DNA of 16,678 nucleotides from JBOFCO01 sp051646105 (GCA_051646105.1 JBOFCO010000080.1:1-16678); one strand, 5' to 3'; counted from the first letter of the stretch, positions 1 through 7,236 are shown. Notes: a model not told the origin generated them from the letters alone. Translations and numbers: made by a program.

Positions 1-13
1 GAAAATCCTTGAA

Positions 14-64
14 GCCCGCCTTTTACGGTTCCGGCGGGCAGAGTCAAGGTGCTTTGACCGCCGG
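14..64 (-). terminator. Possible weak terminator / hairpins after the DUF533 gene
   Basis: Just past the stop of the minus-strand DUF533 gene there are two mutually exclusive stems. The arm at 31-37 can pair with 58-64 (7 bp, with an inner gtcaa/ttgac helix). Its overlapping part at 33-39 can instead pair with 14-20 (7 bp, 12-base loop). On the minus strand the second hairpin is followed by a weak T-containing stretch (TTCAAGGATTTTC), not a clean U-tract. It may work as an imperfect intrinsic terminator; no experimental or comparative support is available here. Confidence 0.35.
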
Positions 65-71
65 ATTCCGC

Positions 72-788
72 TTATGCCGTGATCGGCGGCACACCCATCG
101 ACACATGCAGCGCATCGCGTTCGTCGTCCGGGATGCCCAACCCCGCCGCCAGTTTCTTCAGGTAATCGGTTTCCGCCCTGGAATCGAGCTTCAGTGCCAT
201 GAGCGAGGTGGCATAGACCTGCGCCTTGGCAGCACCGCCTGCCGCCGCGATCAGTCCGGCCGGATCGGCAGGGGCGGCCAGCAGTTGCTCGACATAAGCC
301 TTTTCGGCGGGGCCTGCGTCCTTGATATGTTCCATCAGCCGGGCACGTTCATCGTCATCGATCGCGCCGTCGGCCTTGGCGGCCTCGATCATGGCGCGGA
401 TCATCAGTTTGGCATTTTCTTCAGATGCGACGCCCAGAGGCGTGCCCGCCGTCATCTTTTCGAACATGTCGGTCATGGCCGCACCGCCCTTGGACGCGGC
501 TGCCGTCATCGTGGCGATGACAGAACCCAGACCGGCCTGGGTAGCCGCCGTGGCCTCTGCCGCCTGCGGCCCCATTTTTGCGATCATCTCGCGCACTTTT
601 TCGGCCCCGCCGGGGATGCCCAGCTTTTCCGCCATCTGCGCCGCCTGATCGGCCAGCCCGCCCGTCGCGCCCGCACCCTTCAGCGCATCGGTCATGCCGG
701 TCATGCCACCGGCCTTGCGGAACTTGTCATAGCCCTTGGCGGCACCAAAACCCACGGCCAGCGTGGTCAGCGTTTTCAGGAAACTCAT
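72..788 (-). CDS. DUF533 / TerB-like protein (YebE-type)
   Basis: A 238-residue protein. The N-terminal third is Ala/Gly/Met-rich (MSFLKTLTTLAVGFGAAKGY at the start) and weakly hydrophobic, with no clear signal peptide. From about residue 120 to the end it is helical and carries the TerB/DUF533 signature: LMIRAMIEAAKADG, then IDDDER (about 143-148), and a second helical part with LKLDSRAETDYLKKLA. TerB-fold proteins are acidic helical bundles linked to metal or envelope stress, but the exact role of DUF533/YebE proteins is not known. I chose the ATG at 788 because GGAGGG (802-797) lies 8 bases upstream. A longer open frame reaching 950 would run into the RNase P RNA. It lies 95 bases downstream of rnpB on the same strand, so read-through or a promoter in the gap are both possible. 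The family call is fairly sure, the function is not. Confidence 0.85.
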   Translation of the reverse strand: MSFLKTLTTLAVGFGAAKGYDKFRKAGGMTGMTDALKGAGATGGLADQAAQMAEKLGIPGGAEKVREMIAKMGPQAAEATAATQAGLGSVIATMTAAASKGGAAMTDMFEKMTAGTPLGVASEENAKLMIRAMIEAAKADGAIDDDERARLMEHIKDAGPAEKAYVEQLLAAPADPAGLIAAAGGAAKAQVYATSLMALKLDSRAETDYLKKLAAGLGIPDDERDALHVSMGVPPITA

Positions 789-882
789 GCGAACAGCCCT
801 CCAGCTTGATATGCAAGGAATATAGACAGCAAACCCGTCGAGGGGAGAGGAAATCGAACCGAAAACTGGCAGACAGGCAAAG

Positions 883-1298
883 ATGCGCGGATGGCCTGTA
901 AGCCGGGTTCTGTTCAGAGGTCCGCTTTCGCGCACCCCGTCGATGACCATTCCTCTGGTCCCGCCGTTACCGACGGGCTTTAGCTGCCAACCCGGGCCTC
1001 TCGGGCTGAAGCATCCCTGCGGCGATATCGGCCGGCGAACCGGCGATCAGCCCCGCGCGAGGCCCCTATTTGGCATTGCTCCCGGTGGGGCTTGCCATGC
1101 CGGTCCTGTTGCCAGTCCCGCGGTGGGCTTTTACCCCACCGTTTCACCCTTGCCCCCGACGGATCGGGGGCGGTCTGTTTTCTGTGGCGCTTTCCCTCGG
1201 GTTGCCCCGGCCGGGCGTTACCCGGCACCGTCGCCTTCATGGAGCCCGGACTTTCCTCGCAGGCTTGCGCCCACGCGGTCATCCGGCCATCCGCGCGA
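883..1298 (-). ncRNA. rnpB: RNase P RNA, bacterial type A
   Basis: RNase P RNA is the catalytic subunit that trims the 5' leaders of pre-tRNAs. On the minus strand I see the conserved 5' core block GAGGAAAGTCCGGGCTCC (near 1260-1243), then ACAGAAAACAGACC, the block AGGGTGAAACGGTGGGGTAA leading into AAGCCCACC, and the 3' universal block CAGAACCCGGCTTAC (about 916-902). The ends pair as helix P1: GCGCGGATGGCC at the 5' end with GGCCATCCGCGC at the 3' end. The length of about 416 bases is usual for an alphaproteobacterial type A RNA. The ends are placed from the P1 pairing and may be off by a few bases. Open reading frames crossing this stretch are spurious. Confidence 0.96.
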
Positions 1299-1303
1299 CG
1301 CAG

Positions 1304-1332
1304 GGGCTAGACCTGTCGGTGGCAGGCGTCAA
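1304..1332 (-). promoter_or_regulatory. Predicted sigma70-type promoter of rnpB
   Basis: On the minus strand a TTGACG -35 box (1332-1327) is followed after 17 bases by TAGCCC (1309-1304). This puts the transcription start near 1298, which is exactly where helix P1 of the RNase P RNA begins. The -35 match is good and the -10 is weak. The agreement in position with the RNA 5' end is the main support. Confidence 0.5.
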
Positions 1333-1344
1333 TGAAAATCCCGT

Positions 1345-1989
1345 TCAGCCCGCCACAGGAAACCGCGCAGCCAGATCAGCGGCCAGCGCGCGGTCGGTGG
1401 CGTCCTCCTCTCCCATCGCCCAGGGGCGGAAGCGCAGGCGAAAGGCGGATAGCCGCGTCAAGTCGTCGGCATCAGGATAGCCAATGCGGGTCAGGCTTTC
1501 TGACAATGGCGCGTCCACGCCCGGTTCTGGCCAGACCGCCAGCCCCTGCAAGGCCAGCCGCCGCCAGTCGAAACGCGGGCCAGGGTCGCGCTTGCGGTCC
1601 GGGGCCATGTCGGAATGCCCGATCACCCGTTCGGGTGGGATCGACCAGCGCGCCATCAGACCCTTCAGCAGCCCTTCAAGCGCAACCATCTGGGCATGAG
1701 AAAAAGGCGCATCGCCGGGATTTGACAGTTCGATCCCGATGGACCGGGAGTTGACATCCGTCACCCCGCCCCACGCCCCCGCCCCGGCGTGCCACGCGCG
1801 GGCCTCTTCCGGCACCAGCGCGATCACCCGGCCATCTTCCGCAATCAGATAATGCGCCGAAACCTCGGCCGCGGGATCGCACAGCCGCGCCTCCGCCTCG
1901 GCGCAACTCTTCATCGCCGTATAGTGGATCACGATCAGATCGGGCCGCACCCCGCCCCGCCGTTCCGACTGGTTGGGCGAAAGCGGCAC
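1345..1989 (-). CDS. N-acetylmuramoyl-L-alanine amidase, Amidase_2 (AmpD/AmiD type)
   Basis: This 214-residue zinc amidase should cut the amide bond between N-acetylmuramic acid (or its anhydro form) and the stem peptide in peptidoglycan turnover or recycling. The Amidase_2 domain covers about residues 15-145. Predicted zinc ligands are H22 (IVIHYTAM), H125 (VIGHSDMAP) and D135 (RKRDPGP). E87 (IGIELSN) and K133 match the AmpD catalytic Glu and Lys. The remaining 70 residues form a helical tail resembling the small peptidoglycan-binding region of AmiD-like enzymes. I see no signal peptide, which favours a cytoplasmic recycling role, though an AmiD-like exported role cannot be excluded. The start used is GTG at 1989, only 5 bases after the stop of the upstream lipoprotein gene. 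No strong ribosome site is visible, so translational coupling is likely; an in-frame GTG about 13 codons later is an alternative. Confidence 0.88.
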   Translation of the reverse strand: MPLSPNQSERRGGVRPDLIVIHYTAMKSCAEAEARLCDPAAEVSAHYLIAEDGRVIALVPEEARAWHAGAGAWGGVTDVNSRSIGIELSNPGDAPFSHAQMVALEGLLKGLMARWSIPPERVIGHSDMAPDRKRDPGPRFDWRRLALQGLAVWPEPGVDAPLSESLTRIGYPDADDLTRLSAFRLRFRPWAMGEEDATDRALAADLAARFPVAG

Positions 1990-1994
1990 TGCGG

Positions 1995-2639
1995 TTACTG
2001 GCTGCCCTGACGGAAGGGTGTCGGATCCCAGCCGCAGGCGAAACCGTCGCCATCCGGATCAAGGCTCTTGCCATCGCGCTCCGGGCCACCTGCGGCGAGG
2101 AAAGCCTCCTGCGCCTGATCGGCAGAAACGTATTTCGCACAAGCACGGTCATGTGCGGAATTGCGGAACGGATTGCTGCGCGGATAGGCCTGCTGTCCCA
2201 GCGCGTTCTTGGCATTGATCGCATAGGCCACAATATTCGGACGCCCGCTGTCGCTGCGCTCTGGCAACGGCGTGACAGGCGTTGCGGGCGCGGATGCCTC
2301 GGCCACAGGCGGCACGGTCGCGGGGGCGGCCCCGCCCGGCGCGGTCGCGTCAAGAACGGCACGGACATCGGCCCCAAGATCGCCCGACTGCGGCACGGCG
2401 ACCGGCCTGCCACCCGCTGGCGGTGTTACCCCGACAACGGCGGCCCCCTGCCCGAGCGGCTGAGCCTGCACTGTGGGCGGCGCGACAGTCTGCGGCGCCG
2501 CCTCGGTGGAGCGGTCACGGACATAGTTGCCATAGTCACCGAAACCCACACCTCTGTCCGGGTTCGACTCCGGCACTGTCGGCGCGCAGGCGGCAAGAAA
2601 CAGCACACCCCCGATCAGAACGACAGGTTTCATCGTCAT
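1995..2639 (-). CDS. Excalibur-domain lipoprotein
   Basis: A 214-residue predicted lipoprotein. The N-terminus has a hydrophobic segment ending in LFLAAC, with the lipidated Cys at residue 18. A long Ala/Pro/Val-rich linker (about 45-130) looks disordered. The C-terminal 50 residues form an excalibur domain: paired cysteines C167 and C202, AQEAFLAAGGP, and the calcium-binding-like loop DPDGDGFAC (DxDxDGxxC, 194-202). Excalibur domains occur in extracellular proteins and are thought to bind calcium through an EF-hand-like loop. The substrate or partner here is unknown. The ATG at 2639 overlaps the gatA stop as ATGA; a second in-frame ATG at 2633 is possible. It sits between gatA and a peptidoglycan amidase gene, which suggests, as inference only, a cell-envelope role. 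Confidence 0.85.
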   Translation of the reverse strand: MTMKPVVLIGGVLFLAACAPTVPESNPDRGVGFGDYGNYVRDRSTEAAPQTVAPPTVQAQPLGQGAAVVGVTPPAGGRPVAVPQSGDLGADVRAVLDATAPGGAAPATVPPVAEASAPATPVTPLPERSDSGRPNIVAYAINAKNALGQQAYPRSNPFRNSAHDRACAKYVSADQAQEAFLAAGGPERDGKSLDPDGDGFACGWDPTPFRQGSQ

Positions 2640-4126
2640 GCCCCCTCCCACCAGCGCTGCGGCTTTGCTGCAAAGCCGACAGCGCGTTCCAGAACATAGG
2701 CGTGGTTCAGCAGATCGCCCTCTTCCCATGGCCGTCCGATCAGTTGCAGGCCAAGCGGCAGGCCATTTGCATCCAGCCCCGCAGGGACCGAAATGCCGGG
2801 CAGCCCGGCAAGGTTCACCGTCACGGTGAACACGTCGTTCAGATACATCGCCACCGGATCGGCATCGGCCATGTCCCCAAGACCAAAGGCGGCAGAGGGT
2901 GTGGCGGGCGTCAGGATCGCATCGATACCATCGGCAAAGGCCAGTTCAAAGTCGCGCTTGATCAGGGCGCGCACCTTGCGGGCGCGGTTGTAATAGGCGT
3001 CGTAGAAACCCGCCGACAGCACATAGGTGCCGACCATCACCCGGCGCTGCACCTCTGCCCCGAAACCTTCGGCACGGGTCTTTTCATACATCTCGGTTAT
3101 GCCATCGCCCTGCGCCAGTTTCGCACGGCGGCCATAGCGCACCCCGTCATACCGCGCGAGGTTCGATGAAGCCTCTGCCGGGGCCACCACGTAATAGGCC
3201 GGCAGCGCGTATTTCGTATGCGGCAGAGAGATATCAACGATCTGCGCCCCGGCATCCTTCAGCATCGCCGTGCCGTCAGCCCACAGCCTTTCGATTTCCG
3301 CAGGCATCCCGTCCATCCGGTATTCGCGCGGGATACCGATCTTTTTGCCACGAATGTCGCCGGTCAGCGCTGCCTCGAAATCCGGGACGGGCAGGTCGGC
3401 AGAGGTGGAATCCTTCGGGTCATGCCCCGCCATCGCGCCCAGCATGATCGCCGCGTCGCGCACCGTCTTGGTCATCGGCCCGGCCTGATCAAGAGACGAG
3501 GCAAAGGCCACGATCCCCCAGCGCGAGCAGCGGCCATAGGTGGGCTTGATGCCGACAATGCCGGTAAAGGCGGCAGGCTGGCGGATCGACCCGCCGGTAT
3601 CGGTGCCGGTGGCAGCAAGACACAGGTCGGCCGCGACGGCAGAGGCCGAGCCGCCCGACGATCCGCCCGGTGTCAACAGCCGGTCATCCACCTTCCACGG
3701 GTTCACCGCATTGCCATAAACGCTGGTTTCATTCGACGAACCCATGGCAAATTCGTCCATGTTCAGCTTGCCCAGCATCACTGCACCTGCATCGGCAAGC
3801 TGCTGGCTGACGGTGGATTCGTATTCGGGGCGGAAGCCTTCCAGAATACGGCTGGCGGCCTGAGAGGCCACGCCTTTGGTGCAGAACAGATCCTTGATCC
3901 CCACGGGTATGCCGCACATCGCCGGGGCATCGCCTGCCTTGATCCGGGCATCCGCAGCCGTTGCCCTTTCGCGGGCAATTTCGGGCGTGTTGTGGACAAA
4001 GGCATTCAGCTTGCCCGAAGCGGCAATCGCCGAAAGGCAGGCATTGGTCAGTTCGACCGAAGTCACCTCACCCCTTTTCAGCGCATCCCGCGCGGCGGTG
4101 ATGGTCAATTCGTTCAGGCGTGTCAT
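2636..4126 (-). CDS. gatA: Aspartyl/glutamyl-tRNA amidotransferase subunit A
   Basis: GatA is the glutaminase subunit of the GatCAB complex. It releases ammonia from glutamine so that mischarged Glu-tRNA(Gln) and Asp-tRNA(Asn) become Gln-tRNA and Asn-tRNA in the cytoplasm. The 496-residue protein has the amidase signature in full: catalytic K78 (GIPVGIKDLF), the Gly/Ser-rich loop TPGGSSGGSASA with cis-Ser S156, and the nucleophile S180 in GTDTGGSIRQP. The 24-residue distance between S156 and S180 agrees with characterised GatA enzymes. Length is typical. The start ATG overlaps the gatC stop by 4 bases, and the stop overlaps the next gene, so gatC, gatA and the lipoprotein gene are probably co-transcribed and coupled. 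gatB is not in this window. Confidence 0.97.
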   Translation of the reverse strand: MTRLNELTITAARDALKRGEVTSVELTNACLSAIAASGKLNAFVHNTPEIARERATAADARIKAGDAPAMCGIPVGIKDLFCTKGVASQAASRILEGFRPEYESTVSQQLADAGAVMLGKLNMDEFAMGSSNETSVYGNAVNPWKVDDRLLTPGGSSGGSASAVAADLCLAATGTDTGGSIRQPAAFTGIVGIKPTYGRCSRWGIVAFASSLDQAGPMTKTVRDAAIMLGAMAGHDPKDSTSADLPVPDFEAALTGDIRGKKIGIPREYRMDGMPAEIERLWADGTAMLKDAGAQIVDISLPHTKYALPAYYVVAPAEASSNLARYDGVRYGRRAKLAQGDGITEMYEKTRAEGFGAEVQRRVMVGTYVLSAGFYDAYYNRARKVRALIKRDFELAFADGIDAILTPATPSAAFGLGDMADADPVAMYLNDVFTVTVNLAGLPGISVPAGLDANGLPLGLQLIGRPWEEGDLLNHAYVLERAVGFAAKPQRWWEGA

Positions 4127-4410
4127 TCCACCACCTTCGGCACGGCAAAGAAGCCCTCGCGCGCATCAGGCGCGTTCGACAGAATCTGCGCCTGGATGTT
4201 CCCGTCCGTCACCACATCGGCGCGGCGCTTCAACCGCATCGGCGTCACGCTCGTCATCGGCTCCACCCCGTTCACATCGACCTCGTTCAACTGTTCCATG
4301 AAACCGAGAATACCGGAAAGCTGCCCTGCCAGCGCAGGCAGGTCGGCTTCCTCTACCCGGATACGGGCCAGCTTGGCGACCTTGCGCGCCGTGTCGATAT
4401 CGATGGCCAT
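4123..4410 (-). CDS. gatC: Aspartyl/glutamyl-tRNA amidotransferase subunit C
   Basis: GatC (95 residues) is the small subunit that wraps around GatA and stabilises the GatCAB complex. Family features are visible: an N-terminal helix DTARKVAKLARIRVEE, the central FMEQLNEVDVNGVEPM segment, TSVTPMRLKRRADVV, and the C-terminal NAPDAREGFFAVPKVVE. The ATG at 4410 has GGAG at 4420-4417. The stop overlaps the gatA start as ATGA. A candidate promoter lies just upstream, so gatC probably heads the gatC-gatA-lipoprotein-amidase transcript. Confidence 0.96.
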   Translation of the reverse strand: MAIDIDTARKVAKLARIRVEEADLPALAGQLSGILGFMEQLNEVDVNGVEPMTSVTPMRLKRRADVVTDGNIQAQILSNAPDAREGFFAVPKVVE

Positions 4411-4436
4411 GTCAGGCTCCGTTGCAATGCCACGGC

Positions 4437-4465
4437 GGTTTAGCGCCCGCAGCCGACAGCTTCAA
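4437..4465 (-). promoter_or_regulatory. Candidate sigma70-type promoter of the gatCA operon
   Basis: On the minus strand TTGAAG (4465-4460) and TAAACC (4442-4437) are separated by 17 bases. The predicted start is near 4430, about 20 bases ahead of the gatC ATG. Each box matches the consensus only partly, so this is a suggestion. Read-through from the membrane-protein gene upstream is the alternative. Confidence 0.35.
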
Positions 4466-4471
4466 GCGGGC

Positions 4472-4747
4472 CTAGCCGCCGCGCGACCTTTTCCAAAGCC
4501 CATGCGCCAAAAGGATCAGCGCGACAATGACGACGTTCGCCACAAGCCCCGTCAGGATCGGCGTAACCACTGACCCTTCCGGTCGCTGGATCGTCAGCGG
4601 GATCAATGCGGCAACAAAGGCGATGCCCAGCGCCAGCGGCAGCCAGCGGCCCGTCGCCGCCTCTGTCCGCGCCATGGTGACGAACAGCCCGATCAGCAGC
4701 ACGATGCGGAAAGGGTCGGTCAGTTGTGCGGTGATCTGGTCAAGCAT
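4472..4747 (-). CDS. Small three-helix membrane protein of unknown function
   Basis: A 91-residue protein with three predicted membrane segments (about 14-26, 35-53 and 62-83). A short hydrophilic loop containing RPEGS (about 55-59) lies before the third, and the C-terminus is basic (KRSRGG). By the positive-inside rule the C-terminus is probably cytoplasmic. I do not recognise a named family. Similar short hydrophobic proteins are common next to housekeeping genes in this group of bacteria. It lies 61 bases upstream of gatC on the same strand and diverges from the hydrolase gene. Its coding status rests on the uninterrupted frame, the coherent hydrophobic pattern and the absence of a better frame here. 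Confidence 0.7.
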   Translation of the reverse strand: MLDQITAQLTDPFRIVLLIGLFVTMARTEAATGRWLPLALGIAFVAALIPLTIQRPEGSVVTPILTGLVANVVIVALILLAHGLWKRSRGG

Positions 4748-4883
4748 GATGTGCGTCCGGTTTGTTCGGCATGATCATTGATCGATTGCCCGCGATCCGG
4801 CAAGGGGCGGCTTTCCGCCCGGTCATTCCGACCCGCGCTGAAGTTGTGCTATCCTCGCCCCGACAGCGGCAATGGAGCGCAAA
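4748..4883. promoter_or_regulatory. Divergent intergenic region with candidate promoters
   Basis: These 136 bases separate the minus-strand membrane-protein gene from the plus-strand hydrolase gene and must contain both promoters. Visible elements are the palindrome ATGATCAT (4771-4778) with a second GATC directly after it; a 6-bp hairpin gggcgg/ccgccc with a 4-base loop (4805-4820) that lacks a T-tract; and TATCCT (4850-4855), a plausible -10 for the hydrolase with only a poor -35 upstream. No named regulator site is recognised. Confidence 0.3.
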
Positions 4884-5579
4884 ATGAAGATCATCTGGCT
4901 TGGTCATTCCGGCTTTCGTCTTGAAATCGGCGGTGCGGTCCTGCTGATCGACCCTTGGCTGACCGGCAATCCACTGTTTCCGGCCGACCATCGTGACGAA
5001 GCCTTGGCGGGGGCGACGCATATCCTGCTGACCCATGCGCATGGCGATCATGCCAGCGATGCCGCGCAGATTGCGGCGGAATGCGCCGTGCCGCTGGCCT
5101 GCATCCACGAAATTTCGGAATGGCTGAATGCGAAAGCCACCTGCCAGACCATCGGCTTCGGCAAGGGCGGCACCATCGACTGCAACGGGGTGGCGGTGAC
5201 GATGGTCCATGCCACCCATTCCGCCAGCATCGACTTTCAGCCGGGCGGCCTGCTGCCGGGTGGATCGGCGGCGGGCTTCATGATCGCGGGCGAGGGCCAC
5301 ACCATCTATGTCAGCGGCGACACCGACATCATGGCCGATATGGAATGGATGGGCGAATTGCACAATCCCGACATCGGCATCCTGTCCTGCGGCGGCCATT
5401 ACACGATGGATATGGCCCGCGCGGCCTGGGCAGCACGGCGATATTTCCATTTTTCAACCGTGATCCCTTGTCACTACCGCACCTTCCCGCTGCTTGAGCA
5501 ATCGGCGCAACTGCTGGTGGACGGCCTGCCGGGCGTGCGGGTGATCGAGCCGCAGGTGATGGCGCCCATCACGATCTGA
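4884..5579 (+). CDS. Metal-dependent hydrolase, metallo-beta-lactamase fold (UPF0173/UlaG-like)
   Basis: A 231-residue cytoplasmic protein of the metallo-beta-lactamase superfamily, UPF0173/UlaG-like branch. The metal-binding motif HAHGDH is at 51-56, with further probable ligands H112 (HATHS), D146 (YVSGDTD), H172 (CGGHYTM) and H197 (IPCHYRT). The N-terminal MKIIWLGHSGFRLEIGG strand pair is typical of the family. The substrate is unknown: relatives range from L-ascorbate-6-phosphate lactonase to uncharacterised hydrolases. I prefer the ATG at 4884 over the in-frame ATG at 4872, because GGAG at 4874-4877 is well placed for the later start and the family begins at MKIxWLGHS. It is transcribed alone and converges on tadA, with 49 bases between their stops. 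Confidence 0.88.
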   Translation: MKIIWLGHSGFRLEIGGAVLLIDPWLTGNPLFPADHRDEALAGATHILLTHAHGDHASDAAQIAAECAVPLACIHEISEWLNAKATCQTIGFGKGGTIDCNGVAVTMVHATHSASIDFQPGGLLPGGSAAGFMIAGEGHTIYVSGDTDIMADMEWMGELHNPDIGILSCGGHYTMDMARAAWAARRYFHFSTVIPCHYRTFPLLEQSAQLLVDGLPGVRVIEPQVMAPITI

Positions 5580-5628
5580 CAGGCATTCCGCCTAGCCTGA
5601 CCGGCTCCATCCCCGCCAATCGTACCCT

Positions 5629-6078
5629 TCAGCGGCGTTCGCGGAAAAATGCGGTCAGCAGCGCCTGCGCCTCGGCCGCGCCGATGCCATCGTAAACCTC
5701 GGGCACATGGTGGCACTGCGGATGGGAAAAAACCCGCGCGCCCTGCGCCACACCGCCGGATTTGGGATCGGCCGCCCCGTAGTAAAGCCGGGCAATACGT
5801 GCGGCGGAAATCGCGGCGGCACACATCGGGCAGGGCTCAAGCGTCACATAGAGATCGCAGCCGGTCAGTCTCTCGCTGCCCAGTGCGGTGCAGGCGGCGC
5901 GGATCGCCAGCACCTCGGCATGGGCAGTCGGATCGCAAAGTTCACGCGTGCGGTTCCCGGCGCGGGCGATCACTTGACCCTGCGGCGAAACGATCACCGC
6001 GCCCACCGGCACCTCGCCGCGCGCTTCTGCGGCACGGGCTTCGTCCAGCGCGATATCCATGTGGCTGCGAAAGGTCAT
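5629..6078 (-). CDS. tadA: tRNA-specific adenosine deaminase
   Basis: TadA converts adenosine 34 of tRNA-Arg(ACG) to inosine, so that one tRNA reads several CGN codons. The 149-residue protein has the cytidine/deoxycytidylate deaminase core: PTAHAEV with zinc ligand H53 and proton-shuttle E55, and PCPMC with zinc ligands C83 and C86. The N-terminal helix (MDIALDEARAAEARGEVPVGAV) and the C-terminal helix ending in FFRERR are typical, as is the length. The ATG at 6078 is used; a second in-frame ATG at 6060 is the residue M7 alternative. The open frame continues far upstream on the minus strand, but that part is antisense to the RluB gene and not coding. It diverges from the pseudouridine synthase gene across 75 bases. 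Confidence 0.95.
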   Translation of the reverse strand: MTFRSHMDIALDEARAAEARGEVPVGAVIVSPQGQVIARAGNRTRELCDPTAHAEVLAIRAACTALGSERLTGCDLYVTLEPCPMCAAAISAARIARLYYGAADPKSGGVAQGARVFSHPQCHHVPEVYDGIGAAEAQALLTAFFRERR

Positions 6079-6153
6079 ACGCCTGAGTGCCGCAAGCGGC
6101 CCCTTCCGCGCAAGCCGCTTTCGCGCAGGCACAAACCGCGCTATGGGCAGGGT

Positions 6154-7206
6154 ATGACCGAGAGACCCGAAAAATCCGCCCCAGTCGACGCAAAGGGCGA
6201 AACGCCAAAAGGCGACCGCATCGCCAAGGTGCTGGCCCGCGCCGGCGTTGCTTCGCGTCGCGACGCGGAGCGTATGATCGCCGAAGGCAAGGTTTCTGTG
6301 AATGGCAAGGTGATCGGCAGCCCGGCCCTGAACATCGGGGCGCGTGACCGGGTGGCGGTCGATGGCGTGGCCCTTGCAGAGCCCGAACCGCCCCGCCTGT
6401 GGCTTTATTACAAGCCCGAAGGGTTGGTGACGACCGAGCGCGACGAAAAGGGGCGGCCTACGGTGTTTTCCACTCTGCCGCCGGAACTGCCGCGCGTTAT
6501 GTCTGTTGGCCGGCTTGACCTCAACTCCGAAGGTCTGCTGCTTTTGACCAATGACGGCGAGCTGAAACGCAAACTGGAATTGCCCGCCACGGGCTGGCTG
6601 CGGCGCTATCGGGTTCGCATCAAGGGCAATCCGACGACCGATGATCTTGCCCCCCTGCGCAAGGGAGTGACGGTTGAGGGCGAACATTTCCAGCCGATGG
6701 AAGTAACGCTGGACCGGCATCAGGGTGCGAATGCCTGGCTGACGATCGGGCTGCGGGAGGGGCGAAACCGCGAAATCCGCCGCGCGCTCGGCAGCATCGG
6801 GATCGATGTGAACCGCCTGATCCGCATCAGCTATGGGCCATTCCGGCTTGGCACCCTGAAACCGGGAGAGGTCGAGGAGGTGAAGCCCCGCATCCTGCGC
6901 GATCAGTTGGGGCTGGAGGAGCGCGCCGAAGGCTGGGCCAAACCAAAGCCGCAGGGTCGCAAACCCGCTTCGACGAAAAAGCCGGGGGCAGCTGCCCCGG
7001 TGAAGCGGGGCGGTCCGGGCAAGCCCGGCGCACCGAAGCCGCCTGCGCGCCTCTCTTCGGATGCCGAGACGCTGCGCAAGGCCACGCGCGCCCCGCGCAG
7101 GCCCATCGATGCTTCGGATGGCCCCATGGCCAGACCCGCCGTGCCGCGCGGCCCTGCAAAGCCACCGGGAAAACCGCGCCCACCCGGCAAGCCAAAGCGC
7201 GGCTGA
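6154..7206 (+). CDS. rluB: RluB-like 23S rRNA pseudouridine synthase with basic tail
   Basis: A 350-residue RsuA/RluB/E/F-family pseudouridine synthase, expected to isomerise a uridine in large-subunit rRNA (RluB modifies U2605 in E. coli). An S4 RNA-binding domain covers about 20-70 (DRIAKVLARAGVASRRDAER). The catalytic domain follows, with GRLDLNSEGLLLLTNDG carrying the catalytic aspartate D122. The LREGRNREIRR motif and the segment VNRLIRISYGPFRLG match the family. From about 250 to the end the protein is a Lys/Arg/Pro/Gly-rich, probably disordered tail with repeated PGKP-like units, which may add RNA or ribosome affinity. The ATG at 6154 is chosen because the S4 domain begins soon after it and GGGCAGG precedes it. 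The frame is open upstream but is antisense to tadA there. RluB versus RluE/F is judged from overall similarity only. Confidence 0.9.
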   Translation: MTERPEKSAPVDAKGETPKGDRIAKVLARAGVASRRDAERMIAEGKVSVNGKVIGSPALNIGARDRVAVDGVALAEPEPPRLWLYYKPEGLVTTERDEKGRPTVFSTLPPELPRVMSVGRLDLNSEGLLLLTNDGELKRKLELPATGWLRRYRVRIKGNPTTDDLAPLRKGVTVEGEHFQPMEVTLDRHQGANAWLTIGLREGRNREIRRALGSIGIDVNRLIRISYGPFRLGTLKPGEVEEVKPRILRDQLGLEERAEGWAKPKPQGRKPASTKKPGAAAPVKRGGPGKPGAPKPPARLSSDAETLRKATRAPRRPIDASDGPMARPAVPRGPAKPPGKPRPPGKPKRG

Positions 7207-7220
7207 CGGGAAATCCGGGA

Positions 7221-7236
7221 CGGCAAGGCTTTGCCG
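7221..7236 (+). terminator. Weak hairpin after the RluB-like gene
   Basis: CGGCAA/TTGCCG form a 6-bp stem with a 4-base loop, 14 bases after the stop codon. It is followed by an A-rich stretch (caaacaaaatt) and lacks a U-tract, so it is at best a weak or factor-dependent end of the upstream transcript. Confidence 0.3.

Noticed and set aside
789..950. Extended start for the DUF533 gene reaching 950
   Set aside because: It would read through the 3' end of rnpB. The ATG at 788 has a strong ribosome site and a sensible N-terminus.
883..1335. Open reading frames across the RNase P RNA
   Set aside because: The region matches the conserved core blocks of RNase P RNA; these frames are not coding.
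3218..4573. 451-codon plus-strand open frame opposite gatA and gatC
   Set aside because: gatA and gatC are unmistakable on the minus strand; the plus frame has no recognisable domain.
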